In this document: one piece after another, positions 1 through 11,501 of the stretch | Layout of the letters: every line of letters begins with the position of its first letter | Numbering within the stretch: position 1 is the stretch's first letter | Source of the DNA: Cylindrodendrum hubeiense | Lineage: Eukaryota; Ascomycota; Sordariomycetes; Hypocreales; Nectriaceae | NCBI GenBank assembly: GCA_014621425.1 | Contig: JAANBB010000247.1 | Location: forward strand, 1 to 58,927 | DNA: 58,927 bases | Direction of reading: 5' to 3' | Program-made: the position numbers and the translations under genes | The notes under the pieces: generated by a model | Seen by the model: the letters and a program-made list of their open reading frames with translations, nothing else | Told to the model about the DNA's origin: nothing | The model's database searches: none

Positions 1-639
1 CTAAAATAACGTCACCCTGTCCCGGACGAGTTCCCCCTGCCTCGCCCCCCGGCCCAAAGTTACCAGACCCCAAGACGCCCGCTCAACTCACTCAACTCAC
101 CCCCAATGGTTGTGCCCTAGGCGTGAGTCTTGCACCACGGAGTCCACTCAGGCCATTCTCGCACTCCTCCCCAGCTAGGTTTGGTTCAGCGTCCTAGGCG
201 TCGCGGGCGCTTCGTTACCGCCACTGAGAGCCACTGAGAGCCACTGAGAGTCACCGATAGCCACTGAAGAGCCACTGGGACGCTATAGTCCCCCCTGAGC
301 CTCCACCAGGACGACGGCGCCAACCCCCGATGCGCAACACCACCCGCTCAAACTCGCCTACAGTCCTCCACACCTCTCTTTCTCCTTACCCGCCATCGCT
401 CCCTGATGCCCGGTCTCCTCCTTCAACTTTGCGCCGCACACCGTTCTTCGTCCCTTCTCCTCGATGAGTATCGCCATCTAACCCAAGCCCACCAACGAGC
501 ACTTTCTGTCAGGCCCGCCGTCGCCGCTGTCCGCCTGCGGCGCCGCAGAGCCTGCCGTGCTCCCGCCACTCATTTGCAGAAACGTCGAATTATCCTTGGC
601 TCCCGTTCTTTCAACAAGCTCCTTGAGCACCGACTCGAC
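1..639. promoter_or_regulatory. upstream region and leader of the DUF4048 gene
   Basis: C-rich, CT-rich sequence typical of a fungal promoter and 5' leader. It contains a small 10-bp tandem repeat (221-278) and an in-frame upstream ATG at 406. That ATG would add 78 low-complexity residues; I do not use it because its context is weak, while the ATG at 640 sits in GACATGG. No other gene is visible. Confidence 0.5.
221..278. repeat. 10-bp tandem repeat (CCACTGAGAG)n
   Basis: Three perfect copies of CCACTGAGAG occupy 221-250, followed by degenerate copies to about 278. It lies about 360 bp upstream of the chosen start of the DUF4048 gene, in promoter or leader sequence. Confidence 0.9.
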
Positions 640-2296
640 ATGGCTTCCCAGCAAGCGATTCGTCGTCGCTACTCCGTCGCTGACCGAGTGCCAGCGGATT
701 CAATCATGCCCACCACGGCTGCCACGTCAAGCCCAGACAGCAGCAATCCAAGCACAACAGATGCCCCTGTCGCTATGCCTTTACCAGGGTCCGCTTCCGC
801 TCGTGACCTTTCACGAGCCCGTCAGGAGAAGCAGCCAGAATCAACATCACACAGCCGCCAGGACAGCGCCGCCTCAACAGCATCAATGCCTCCGCCGCCA
901 GTGACCCGAGAGGATACTCCTCCTTTCAGACGTGGTCACTCACGTTCAAAGTCCAGCATGTGTCGACAAGTCAATCGCCTCTCACTAACCCTCCCGATTG
1001 CTCCCCCAACCAGCGACCCGTCGAGACCGACTCCAACCTCTGCTATGTCTTCTGTGCCTCCCACGCCCATCGACTCGGCTGTCACATCGCCCACCGATGC
1101 CAATGAGTTCATCATTGCCATTGCCACTCAGGAGAGACGGGTGATGGAGCTCCGTGAGGAGCTGTCTCGTGCTGAGACAGATCTGATTATCCTGAAGAAG
1201 AAGTGGTCTACACAAGATACATCTCGCAAGAGAGGTGAGCAGTTCCCTATAGGGGCTGCGCGCCCTGCGGCTCAAGCCGCCGACGACGAGCCAACCTCGG
1301 CAAAGCGCAGTGTCGATATGGACCGCAGAAAGCTGCTTCAACAGGACCAATCTCAGCCTTCAACTCCCCAAAGCCGACGGAAGGTTATGCGTGGCGGCCA
1401 CACAAGAACTCTCTCTCTTCTCTCACCAGGAAAGGATGGATTCTCTCTCTTCGAGGACCGCCCAGATCAGGAACCAGTCACTCTTCCCCCAATTGAGCGC
1501 AGGGCTGCTCAATTAACCAACCCCAACCTGGCCAAGCGGGCATCCTGGGCACCTCGTTCCCAGCAAAACGTTGCAGGCGTTCCCCAGATTGTCGAGGACT
1601 TTAAGCTAGGCCTCAGGGCTTTCGTCGAGGATATTCGCCAAATTACGGTCGGAGACGAGCCTATTACCGGTCAACAACTTCGTTCAACTGGCATTGACTT
1701 GAACCAAGACACGATTAGGCCGAGTCACGCCCTCCGGCCTAAAGTGAGCACTGTATTTGAGCCTCCTCACTCAGCTGAGTCGACCCCGAGTCGAGGCACC
1801 AAGACTGGTGCTGCCGCGAAGGAGACACAGGACAAGGCAAAGACGACCAAGAGCAAGCACTTCTCGTGGACCCCTCTCGGAGTCGATTCGCTCGACGACA
1901 ATGACTGGTCCAACTGGGAGTCACCGGCATCCACTAAGACCTCGCGCTGGAGTGGCTCAACCATGGGCAGCAGTCTCGACGACACGCCCGACGAAGAGCC
2001 GGTCACCACGCCCTCGTAAGCCAACTAACCTCATGATTGATTTTGTCTCGTAACATGCTAACGCGCTGTGTAGAAAGCGGAAGTCACTTGGTTTCGATAA
2101 CCCTCTCCTCTCACCCAAGCTCGAGGAGATCTCCAACATGGTCAACCGTCTCACCCCGAGCAATATCAAGCGAACCGCGACGAACCTCATGGACGAGTGG
2201 GAGAAGTCCCTGACAGAACCCCAAATGCAACAACGACGGGTCTCAGCCCAGGCCAAGGCCCGGGTCCAGGCTCAGAACAAGGAGAACAGTGTATAA
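640..2296 (+). CDS. DUF4048 domain-containing protein
   Basis: Two exons, 640-2015 and 2074-2296, give about 532 residues. The 58-bp intron has donor GTAAG, branch TGCTAAC and acceptor TAG; joining restores the frame (TC+A). The protein is rich in Ser/Thr/Pro and largely disordered. A conserved patch (NRLSLTLPIAPPT) and a predicted helix with the motif QERRVMELREELSRAE resemble the fungal DUF4048 family; the family call is from recognition of these patches and no molecular function is known. The tail after the intron is basic and ends in a charged, Gln/Ala-rich stretch. The start at ATG 640 is chosen for its strong context and a typical MASQQ start; an ATG at 406 in the same frame is less likely. 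Many SP and RxxS sites suggest phosphorylation (inference). Confidence 0.72.
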
Positions 2297-4340
2297 CAAG
2301 CGACAAGTCATCATCTTGGTTTCCTATCACGGCGCAACCGGACATATTGAATATACACAGAGCAATCTGTACACAGGGAAGGGGTAAAAAAGAAAACGCA
2401 AAAAGTTACGGCGACACAGACCAACATTTTGATGAAGACAGAGACTCAATGTCTCCCTGGAGGAGTTTGATTCTCGCAGGTTGAACTGGGTCTTGGACTG
2501 TATATTGGGCGACATTTCTTTCTGTTTTACTTGCGAATTGTTTGTTGGCTGAGTTGGAAGAGGGTTACAAGTTTACTGTGCGTGCGTGCAATTGTTATCT
2601 TATTGGGATAATGATAATGAATGACTATCATGAGTGATGACTGAGGAATCTTTGTATTCTGAGTCTGAATTCGAAATAACAAGAAATATGCTTAAAACAA
2701 AAACAAACGGCCACGATGGATTTAAAATGAGTGTTTCTGATGATGTGACTGCGATGGATGGGCGTTGTGAGACGTGCAACGTTTCGTGCATAAGGGTGAG
2801 ATGGATCATGATCATGATGATGGACATGATCATGAATACTTTCCCCACGGCGGCCCGTGTGTTGTGTCATCATGATGTCTGTCAAGCCCTCAACCCACTG
2901 CTGTCTCAAGAACAACGGCACAAGATGGATACGGGACCTGGATCAGTGGACAGGCATTCCTCCCCCGCAGCACCGGGCCATTTGTAAACAATTAAACAAC
3001 AAAGGATCAATGGAGATGATTTAGTTTGGGACACATCTCACCTGGGTCCCAGCCAGGCCAGATCAGACGAAGCAAGACGAGACGCAACGGCGCCTCCACA
3101 AATTATAAAACCGGGCGTTACCAGGGCAGCCGGGGTTTTCTGACGTTTGGGTGTGGGTGTGTGGGTGTGGCTCGGGGCCGTATCGATCCCGTCCGTTGGG
3201 ATCGATGGTCCAGGGGGCTGCGGGAAAGCGGAGCAACGGAACAAACAGGTGGCGATGCGAGTGCGACGGCGTGGACGGCGTGGACGGCCAACTTAGACTT
3301 AGCGGCAGCAGGGACTTCATTCATTGTGAGCCCGCCAGGCGGTGTGGTTGCACCGGGGGGCCGACGGCGAATGGGACTGAGGCTGCTGCATGTGCGAGTC
3401 GACGATGCAGGCTGATGGAGAGGGCAGAGGAATAAGCGATTGGGAGAGGACGAGGGAGATTGACTGCTATTGACTGCGTCGGGTCCGATGGATCGTGGAT
3501 CACGGATCATCTGCGAGCATGCACGGAATCCGGAGAGTGGTAACGAGATGTGCCGTCGTCAAGGCTGACATCCATCGCCAAGTCAAGCCTCGTTTCGTGT
3601 CTGCTTGATTCAGGTAGCGGTCCCACTGAGCCGCCCACGCCCTGGTGCTAATTAAGTTACTCTGTGACAGCCCGCTCATAAGCCGATTCCCAGAACAGGG
3701 CTCACTCGAATTGAACTCCAATTGGAAGAATCTCACTGCCGTTTTTTGATGGCGTGCGCTGTGCTACCTCCGAGGTCCTGCGGCCGGGCCGGAGGTTTAG
3801 GTGCCGGGGCCGCCGGATCTTTCAATACAAATCCCCCGAAGCGGCGATACTTCATATGCCGGTCGCACGGGCAGATCTGTGTCCAAGACCGGTAGGTGTA
3901 TCGAGGAAGCACTTATTCCGATTATTATTCGTATGCAATTCGAGCTGAGCTGATAAACAAGGCACGCCGCTTTGCAAGTATGTAGAATCATTGGTGGCTT
4001 TCACTGACGAATGCGAATGCGAAGCCACGTGCGAATGTGATCATTGAGCCTGCTGGCGTCCCCTCGCACTCTGTTTCGCCAACCAGAGCAAAGTAGAGAT
4101 GGCTCTCCAAGGAATCCCCCGCCCTACAATCACTAACTTCAAATAGATTGGCTGTGATTAGGTGAAGTGAATGAATTCTGTCTAAATAATAAAAGCCGGC
4201 AGCATGCCACCTATCATCAATCCAAGTCCTCCACAATCGCCAACAAGACTATCTTTATCGCCCTTCATCCATCACCGAGCACTAAACCATAATCTCACCA
4301 AGCACTAGTATCTCTCCATTATCAGCCTACATCCGTTGAG
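2297..4340. other. 2.0-kb intergenic region, no gene supported
   Basis: It lies between the DUF4048 stop and the Af470-like start. It begins with a probable 3' UTR. Around 2800-2835 there is an imperfect palindromic cluster of GATCATG/CATGATG words. The rest is mixed-composition sequence in which open frames are short, overlap on both strands and show no recognisable domain. The last 150 bp are AT-rich with a TATA-like AATAAAAG near 4186, probably the promoter of the next gene. Confidence 0.5.
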
Positions 4341-5263
4341 ATGAACCGTCCCGAGTTTCGTCCCAAGTTGGCCTTGACCAGCGAACCACGCACCTTCCAA
4401 CCAGCCACCGAGAGCATTGTAAGCGCAGACGACCTCGCAATACCAAAGGCACCCATTGAGTTAACCACCATGCATAGGGAGTTTTATCAGATGGCCTTAA
4501 GCTTCACACCACCATACTCATCGGCGCCCTCATCCAAATTCCTCTCTGTGCCATCTTGCCCATTCGCTACGCTATCGTCCCCGCTCTCAGTCTCCTACTC
4601 AACTCCGTCATCACCACTGTCCTCCAAGCTCGCAAGCCGGAACTCAACAAGTTTATGAAGCAAGTTGTTCCCGGTCGGGCAACTGCCCAAATCCCATCCA
4701 CTTCTACCGCGTCTCAAGGCCGCTTCAGCTCACAGCCAGCCGAGGCATCCATCGTCGTCTTCAATGTTGGCTCCCAGTTCAACCATCCACTCGGCGTTCT
4801 CGCCCCGGGTGTCAAGGAGCTCGGTAACCACTTTGCCACCTTGAAACGCGATATTCTCAATCGCCGCGAGGAGATTGGCCTACTGGGGGTATCGACTTTC
4901 CTAGCCGACGAGCAAGAGAGTAACAATACAAATATGCTAACATGCTACTTCCGCGACGTTGAGAGCCTGCACCGTTGGGCACTTGGACCTATGCACCGCG
5001 AGGCCTGGGGCTGGCTAAACTCGAAGAAATACTCGCATATTGGCGTCTTCCACGAGACCTTCTGCGTACCCGCCAAAGCATACGAGACAATTTATATCAA
5101 CTGCCGTCCCGTTTTGCTGGGCCGAGCAGCGGTGGAGATGTCGACCAAGGGACCCGAACCCGAGTGGGCGAATTGCCTGATGAATGCAGATACGCCATTG
5201 TTGAAGACACAATATTCGAGGCTATCACGCGATGAAGCCGGGAAACCCAAGGAAGATTATTGA
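4341..5263 (+). CDS. Af470-like (DUF4188) monooxygenase family protein
   Basis: Two exons, 4341-4418 and 4478-5263, give 287 residues; the 59-bp intron (GTAAGC...CATAG) falls between codons. After a short polar N-terminus, residues about 40-70 form one or two hydrophobic segments (ILIGALIQIPLCAILPIRYA and on), so a membrane anchor is likely. The following 170 residues match the Monooxy_af470-like family (PF13826, old DUF4188): FNVGSQFNHPLGVLAPGV, then YFRDVESLHRWA and a W.H..Y.HIG..HETF-type patch. The founder, Af470 of Aspergillus fumigatus, is an antibiotic-biosynthesis-type monooxygenase of the fumagillin cluster. Here no terpene cyclase, PKS or P450 lies nearby, so the gene stands alone and its substrate is unknown. 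Its 3' end faces the kinesin gene. Confidence 0.82.
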
Positions 5264-5758
5264 GAAGGCACAGCTTCTATTTTGAATTGTAGCGACTTGT
5301 TTTTTGTTAGGCGCATTGCGGGTGCGAATAAGGCAACATTTTTATTCAGAGTTGGCGTCATACAGGATATTGACTATGATAGCAACGATTTTCGCTCGTT
5401 AATAATAGAGAAAAGTTCAAAGAGATGATGTCGTCTGTGATAAGGTCACATAATGCAGTTAATACCACCTTTGATGACCTAATAAAATGCACCGCGGACT
5501 TCACCGGCTGTCAGTGCGTAGAATATGAGGATGGACGTCCCTCAAAGAAACAGAGAATTTGAACAATATTTAGCAGTATAGAAGTAAATATTCACTTAAA
5601 TATGCGAAGGCGAGTATGATTAACTTTATATTCCCCCTCCCATATCTTTGTCCAATTTTGTCAATCAATGAGTCTCATACTTGTCGAGTCATTCGAGAAA
5701 ATACACCAGTTATAAATACAGCAGTGCTCTCAAATAACAGTAGAACCGCGATATATTA
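5264..5758. other. convergent 3' intergenic region
   Basis: About 495 bp of AT-rich sequence between two converging genes. It probably holds both 3' UTRs and polyadenylation signals (several AATAAA-like words). I see no gene. Confidence 0.5.
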
Positions 5759-7748
5759 TTAGATGGTCATGTAATAATACCTCGTCGCAATGTCGTACTC
5801 TAAGAATACCTCGGCATTCATTTGATGTTCATCCACCACAATTTGGCGCCACATATGCACATCGTAGGCCTCGGCCATAACCGCTGGAGTTACTATAGCA
5901 CAGAGGTAGCGAGCCCCCTTGGATTCAGTAACTGTTTCATTGTCGCCCTGCCCTTGATTGACTTGGTTGCTGAGAACGTCCCTCACACCCTCACCAACTG
6001 CGGTGGCGGGGCAGAGAATGACAACCATGTTCATGCCGGGCAAGGCCATGGGGAACTTAGGCGGTGGCGTCCAACTGACAGCCATGCCGGGGCGAATTCG
6101 TTCTTTAAATGGTACCGAAAGTGTCTTGGGGTCAGGGTCTTGGCTCGATGAGCGCTGCAGCAGGTCCATGGTATCTAATTCAGGGACACTCGCCGTCTTG
6201 GCAGGGGCATGCTGGGAATCGATGTGCATTTGCCAGAACTTGGACCAAAAGGCCTTAGTTTGTTCGAGAGTGACACCTGCTGTCTCAAGGCATCGGCTCT
6301 CAAACTCGGGAGCTGGGAGGCGGAGGAGCTGAGTCCCTGATTCGGTTGGGGCGAGGATAGCGGGATCGATAGGGGGTGTCCCAGACTTGAGGGCCGGCAG
6401 GTTAGCATCAATGAACACGATATGAGAGAGGACAGAGGGATGCTCGTCTCACATTCTCTTTCACCCATTCCTTCAATCTCTCGTTTGACCACGTCATAGG
6501 CGACTTGGGATCATGACGTAAGGGCTTTGCCTTTGGCACCAGAACGCGCAACGTCTCCGCATACCGTAGGGTATTCTTGCTGGGGCCGACATCTGCAAGA
6601 CAAGGGTTTACACAAGCAACAACGACAGTCTTACATGGGCGGAGGGCCGCGGGGTCGAAGACATGCTTCAGCACTTTGGTCAGCGCGCTCTGGCGGAAAG
6701 GCACGTGAGGCTTGCGCTTGGAATTGGATCCGGCGAGGGCATCGGCCTCAGCTTTGCCGCGGATACAGTCTTTAAGGACAGATAAGCTAGTGTTAATCTC
6801 ACGCGTCTCCTTCATGCGCTGGGTCCCGTGGGCGGCGGAATCCCGCGCGGCTTCAGAGCCGGCAAGATCAATAAGGTAGAGGACTCCATCCTCGGCTTCA
6901 GGTGCGGCTAAATTTTGCACACGAATGCGGCAGATGGCGTGCGAGCGCGAGGAGGCATCGTTCTTAACAGTTGATTCCGTTCGGCGGAAAGAAGTGGCGG
7001 TGTCAATCAGGGTGAGCATCTCATCGGCGGTAGTGACTTGGTGCTCCAGCGCGCCTGTAAGTTGCGTGATGCCAAAGGAGTCTTCAAGGATAGACACAGG
7101 ACGACGGGTGTTGAGAAGATCTAGAAACAGGCTCAGTAACTCGTTGACAAGTCTTGGATATATCTAAGGACTTACCGTGCGCCGCATTCCCCGCCAGCTC
7201 AATGATAGTGACGTAGACGTTGCGCTGGCCCTCAAGACCACCGTTTAGCATATCGTCGGCCACCAGGCGCTCAAGGCGGCTGATGGTATATGTCTTCCCG
7301 GAGCCTGTCTGGCCGTAGGCAAACAGCGTGCCGATGCCGCCATTCCACGCCCAGGGCACCAAGGGTTTGACGACGTCTTGGTAGATGTGCTCCGTGTTGC
7401 TGTCAGCATCATATACGCGGTCCACTTGGAAGTTGGCTGACTGGGGGGTCCTTGTTAGCAATGGCAATTATTTCCGGATTCAGCGCTTCTCACTCTAAGT
7501 AGCGGCGGCCCGAGGGCTGGTTGCCGGAGTTCATGAACATCTAAGACGCCGGGCTGTTCGGCGCGGGGGAATAAGGCCGGAGGAAGCTTCGCGGCCGACT
7601 CGTCCTCAAGCAGCGGCCGGAGCCGGGTGGTGACGACCATGCCCGGAGCGGGGGCCGCCTCGGAGACGGGCCGACGGGACTTTGGGGGCTTGAAGGCCTT
7701 GACCAGCGACTGGTACCGGTCGACATTCTCGGCAATGAATTGTTCCAT
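5759..7748 (-). CDS. kinesin-like motor protein with N-terminal motor
   Basis: Four exons on the minus strand, 7748-7494, 7440-7176, 7120-6453 and 6385-5759, give 604 residues; introns are 53, 55 and 67 bp with consensus ends, and all phases agree. The motor starts almost at the N-terminus: beta-1 strand VVTTRLRPLL, P-loop GQTGSGKT (about 128-135), switch I NDASSRSHA, switch II DLAGSE, and FRQSALTKVLKHVF. It should hydrolyse ATP and act on microtubules. After the motor come a Trp-containing segment (LKEWVKENSGTPPIDP), the motif FWSKFWQMHID, and a compact C-terminal region ending in YYYMTI. No long coiled coil is visible, so it is not a conventional dimeric transporter. The short length and absence of a stalk suggest a kinesin-13-like depolymerase or a fungus-specific class (inference). 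The start codon has A at -3. Confidence 0.9.
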
Positions 7749-8774
7749 CTTGCATATATTGCGGGGGTAGATTCTGAAGGATATGTGTACGTGTACGTTG
7801 AGAGCTTCAAAATAGTTGCCTGCCTTGATACTGGGTCTTAAGGTTTGATGGTGAATACGTTATGCTTCTTTATAACGGTTAAAGGAGATCCTGCTGCCTG
7901 AAATTTCAAATTACAGACGATCACTTACAGCAAGACTTGTTGGCGGTGCGATATCTCTTTGCTGCCCACAAGTCCCAGTGTTCGGTTACTCCCACCACAC
8001 TAATTATCGTGATACCTAATTCGCGTATGAGCGGGCTGCCAAGTTCAGCCCGTCGGCCGGGAAACAAGCCCTTGCAAGCCACCTCGCTTGCTGAAGCTAT
8101 GGAAAACGACTGCCTATCCAGCCTCAACTGTGAGAATTCCGGCTGCCTAGCTGAATTATGCTGTCTGGGAAATTGACAAATCGGTCTGGATGAGCGGATG
8201 TAAGGGGCCAGATGCAACTACACGGGTGCCTGCTGATCCTCCGCACGGCCTTAGCCAGATTGATAAACATCCCAAGCAGAGGCCCGTCAAATTTTGAATA
8301 AACCAAACGTAAGTTGGTTTGAAGTCGAGCCCATTTAAATTTCTCGGACTATTTTCCCCGTTTCAGCGTCATATTTTCCCCGTAAAACCTGGTCAATTGT
8401 CATGAATGCCTGCTTTCGCGTGATGCATCAGCGCTGGGCGCGGGGTGACTCCGATTCTGGAGGTCCACAGCTCAAAAAATGGAAGGACATATTCTGCGAC
8501 CAATAATTTCGTAAGTTCCCATATTCATATAATACGCATTGTATGTGTGTGAAAAAGAAGCACATGGGATATTTATCACGATGCTCGTTGTGTACACTAC
8601 ATCAATACGGCTGCAACAAACCAATGATGATGGCCATGATAGGGTCACGTGGCCATGCACAGGGTGCATAGAGTTGAATCGCTGGCTGACTTTCCTGTGC
8701 CTTCGGATTTGAGATTCTTACATCTTCTCTAACACGTTTTGTGACTCACAGTGAGTTCACAACCTCCCAAAAGG
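7749..8774. other. divergent intergenic region (kinesin / F-box-like gene)
   Basis: About 1 kb between two divergent genes, so it should hold both promoters. Open frames are short and show no recognisable protein. A GTG-initiated extension upstream of the F-box-like ATG (from 8751) is open, but has no ATG. Confidence 0.5.
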
Positions 8775-10303
8775 ATGGGACCACCAAGGTCAAATCCCCT
8801 CGAGCAGATTCCTTTGCACCTTGTTGCAGGGATTCTTGCTCAGCTGGCATCTATCCAGCAACTCGGATCTGCCATCTTGAGTCACCGGATCTTTCTTCTC
8901 GCGTTCAAGGATAACAGCTTCTTTACCACTAGTAGCATCATCACGAACCAAATCCCACGCAATGTACTTCCATATGCTATTGCACTTTCGGAATCTACGT
9001 TGCTTGGCAAAGCGAGCTCCCATGCCATCCAAAAATTGTTGATGCAGTTAGAAACGGCCATACGGACCCCACCAGATGTGATGTCCAGTCTTCGCCAACT
9101 TTCAGTATCACAGATTGCCTACATCAGCAATAATTACGTGGCCGTTGAATCTCTGATCGAGTGCCTAGTTGAAGAAACGATTCCGGCGCTCAACAATAGA
9201 CTGGATGTAAACCACCCACCCGAAATATCGCATCAAGAGAGGTTCCGTTTAAGCCGAGCCTTCTTACGGTTCCAGCTTATGTGTAACTTATTCTCCCCCC
9301 GGACGGAACAACAAGTCCCAGATGACGAACACATCCGGCTCTTTTTCCATACCTTTTCGCCTTGGGTTAATGAGCAACTGGTATGCGCGTACGCTTTCCT
9401 TGAGCGAAAGGTCTGCGAGGGTGAGTTCTTAACACCACCTTTATTTGACGTCTGCTCTTTCGTCTAACCTTTTGCAGCCTTTGATGACGTCGCTGCGCAC
9501 GATGTGGATTTTGGAGAGTTGCCCATAGACTGGCACTCTGACCCAGAGGATCTCTCTAACGTTCAGGAGTTTGTGAGTGCATGTTGGCGCCAGAAGGCCC
9601 CCTAAGAACTGAATCTAATTTCTTTTGGCAGCTTCGCCAAGGACTTCCTTCTCTTGTTTCAATATGTCATGCAAAGAGCTACGAGGAAAGGTTTAATCTT
9701 ATTACACTGGAAAGATTCAGTGCCATAAGCTGGAGTTTCCATCCTACTAATCAACTTTCCCACGCGGTTCCTACTGTTGAATTGATTGAATCTCTCGGGT
9801 TCATCGATGTAGAAGGCACATTGGTTTCTCAAGGCAAAAATCTGGAAAGTTTATCGCAACCGTTGGATGGGGAGCAGGATGCCATCGACTCCGGTCCCTT
9901 CTTCATGTGGTTCACCGCACACATGCAAACCTCTGTATTCGAAACCACATATGATCGATCCGACAGAAATCTATGGGAGTTTGGATACGTCTTCTGGGAC
10001 TCCATCGATACCCGCGTAGTTGATGTGTCGCAAAGTTGCGAGGACGCAAGGAACAACCGACCATACTTCCGCCGGCCAGAATTCGAGTGGACGACAGGGG
10101 AGGTTTCGAGATCTATCCAGCAGAGAGGACACATTTGGCTGGCTGGTGGTGCTGGGTACTGGCCCCGCTACGGCTTCGACTTCAGTAGGATTGATGGGCT
10201 GAGCGAGGAGAAGCAGCAAGAGCTCATTGATAGGTGGCAGCGTGATGAGGAGATGCGTAACAGCCTGAAGATGATAGAGTCCAACCCGGGCGAAGATGAA
10301 TGA
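8775..10303 (+). CDS. F-box-like domain protein, function unknown
   Basis: Three exons, 8775-9420, 9478-9572 and 9632-10303, give about 470 residues; introns of 57 and 59 bp have GTGAGT donors and CAG acceptors and keep the frame. The N-terminus (NPLEQIPLHLVAGILAQLAS, about residues 7-26) looks like a degenerate F-box: a leucine-rich first helix followed by SIQQLGSAILSHRIF. F-box proteins usually recruit substrates to SCF ubiquitin ligases, but the match is weak. The rest (a mostly helical middle and a C-terminus rich in W, G and charged residues, e.g. GHIWLAGGAGYWPRYGFDF) resembles uncharacterised fungal proteins whose function I do not know. The start could also lie upstream if a tiny 5' exon ends near 8750, since a CACAG acceptor is present there. 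Confidence 0.7.
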
Positions 10304-11501
10304 TGGGACTGTACGTGCATTATTAATGCAATAAATACCTTTGTATAACTCTTACTGGGTGGTCTATCGAGGCGTGGAAGAAGAATAATCCTTCATTATG
10401 AGACCCAGCATTATCATTTACGCAGACTTTACTTGGGGTTCTTCCACTCTAGTGCCATCGCGCACATCGCCACCGTTCGCATTAGAATTCCTCCGAAACC
10501 CCTCACACCTCTCTTGCCGATTCAGCCGGATGAATTTCTTCGGGCAAATTTGAAGTTGCCAGCCTCGACTCGTTCGCCGGCCGGGCATTTGTCTCCTGTC
10601 TCCGAAAATCCACCATACTGCGTACAGTGTATGGCGATTTGCCCAAGGTGGTAAATGGCGGCACGAAGAGGCGCTTTTGAAGGGGGGCCTCCAATCTGGA
10701 ACTACCGACACACACCTTCTATTTGCAGGGAATATAACATTAGATCAGTAGCAGCTTTGGCGATATTGAGGTGGGATCCCCGGTTGCCCCAATGCAGTCT
10801 ATTGGAGGTGGATATAATCCTGCCCCACAGACTACCATGGATTATGGCCCTGGCCCTGTACAAATTGCAACTGTAAACCCCATACAAGGATAGATACGTT
10901 GACAGCGAGGGCCGGGGTTAGCAACATGAAACAAGGTAGCGCCTGGCGGCGTTAGCAGTTCCAGGCCGGGAGGGTTCATGATAGAAATCGCTTGACCTGT
11001 TGAGTTTTTATGTTCGTCTATTTTCCTAGTCAATATGGATTAAGATGATGTTCATTTAAGTTGCTCTAACGATTCAATTGCCTTTATCCCTGAAGATTCC
11101 CAATTTTCTCATAGTGTTCTAGTTAAGCCAGACTGGAATCTTAAATTCCTTCGCCCTCGTCCATAATTTCCAACATCTCTTAGCAGTACGGTGTAGTCTA
11201 TTGAACCTATTTGTGCTTATTAAAGCCCTCCTTACACGTTATGCGTTTTCTTAGAAGCGTATCGGTGATCGTCAATTATGCGGATACAAGCAGCTTTTAT
11301 CACTTATCACTGGACAGATATCGTACCGTTAGTGAAAAATGAGATTATTTTATGTATCTCGTATAATGTGTCTAGATAATGATCCACGCTCCTTTCCAAA
11401 TGATAGATTTACAGCCCAAACAGGGGGTTAACATTGACCCTTGAACGCCTCACAACGCCGACAGCTCCAGGCTTGTATGCAATGCAGACTCTCTTTTTCC
11501 C
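10304..11501. other. 1.2-kb convergent intergenic region, no gene supported
   Basis: The tail ends of the F-box-like gene and the GH76 gene face each other. The interval is AT-moderate; short open frames on both strands near 10418-10890 overlap each other and lack any recognised motif. The stretch 11040-11460 is AT-rich and non-coding. Confidence 0.5.

Noticed and set aside
406..639. N-terminal extension of the DUF4048 protein from ATG 406
   Set aside because: Low-complexity Arg/Leu-rich residues with weak start context; the ATG at 640 has strong context and a plausible start.
2800..2835. GATCATG-rich imperfect palindrome as a regulatory element
   Set aside because: It is short and repetitive with no matching partner or gene context; nothing supports a function.
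8751..8774. F-box-like gene starting at 8751
   Set aside because: The codon there is GTG, not ATG. The first ATG in frame is at 8775.
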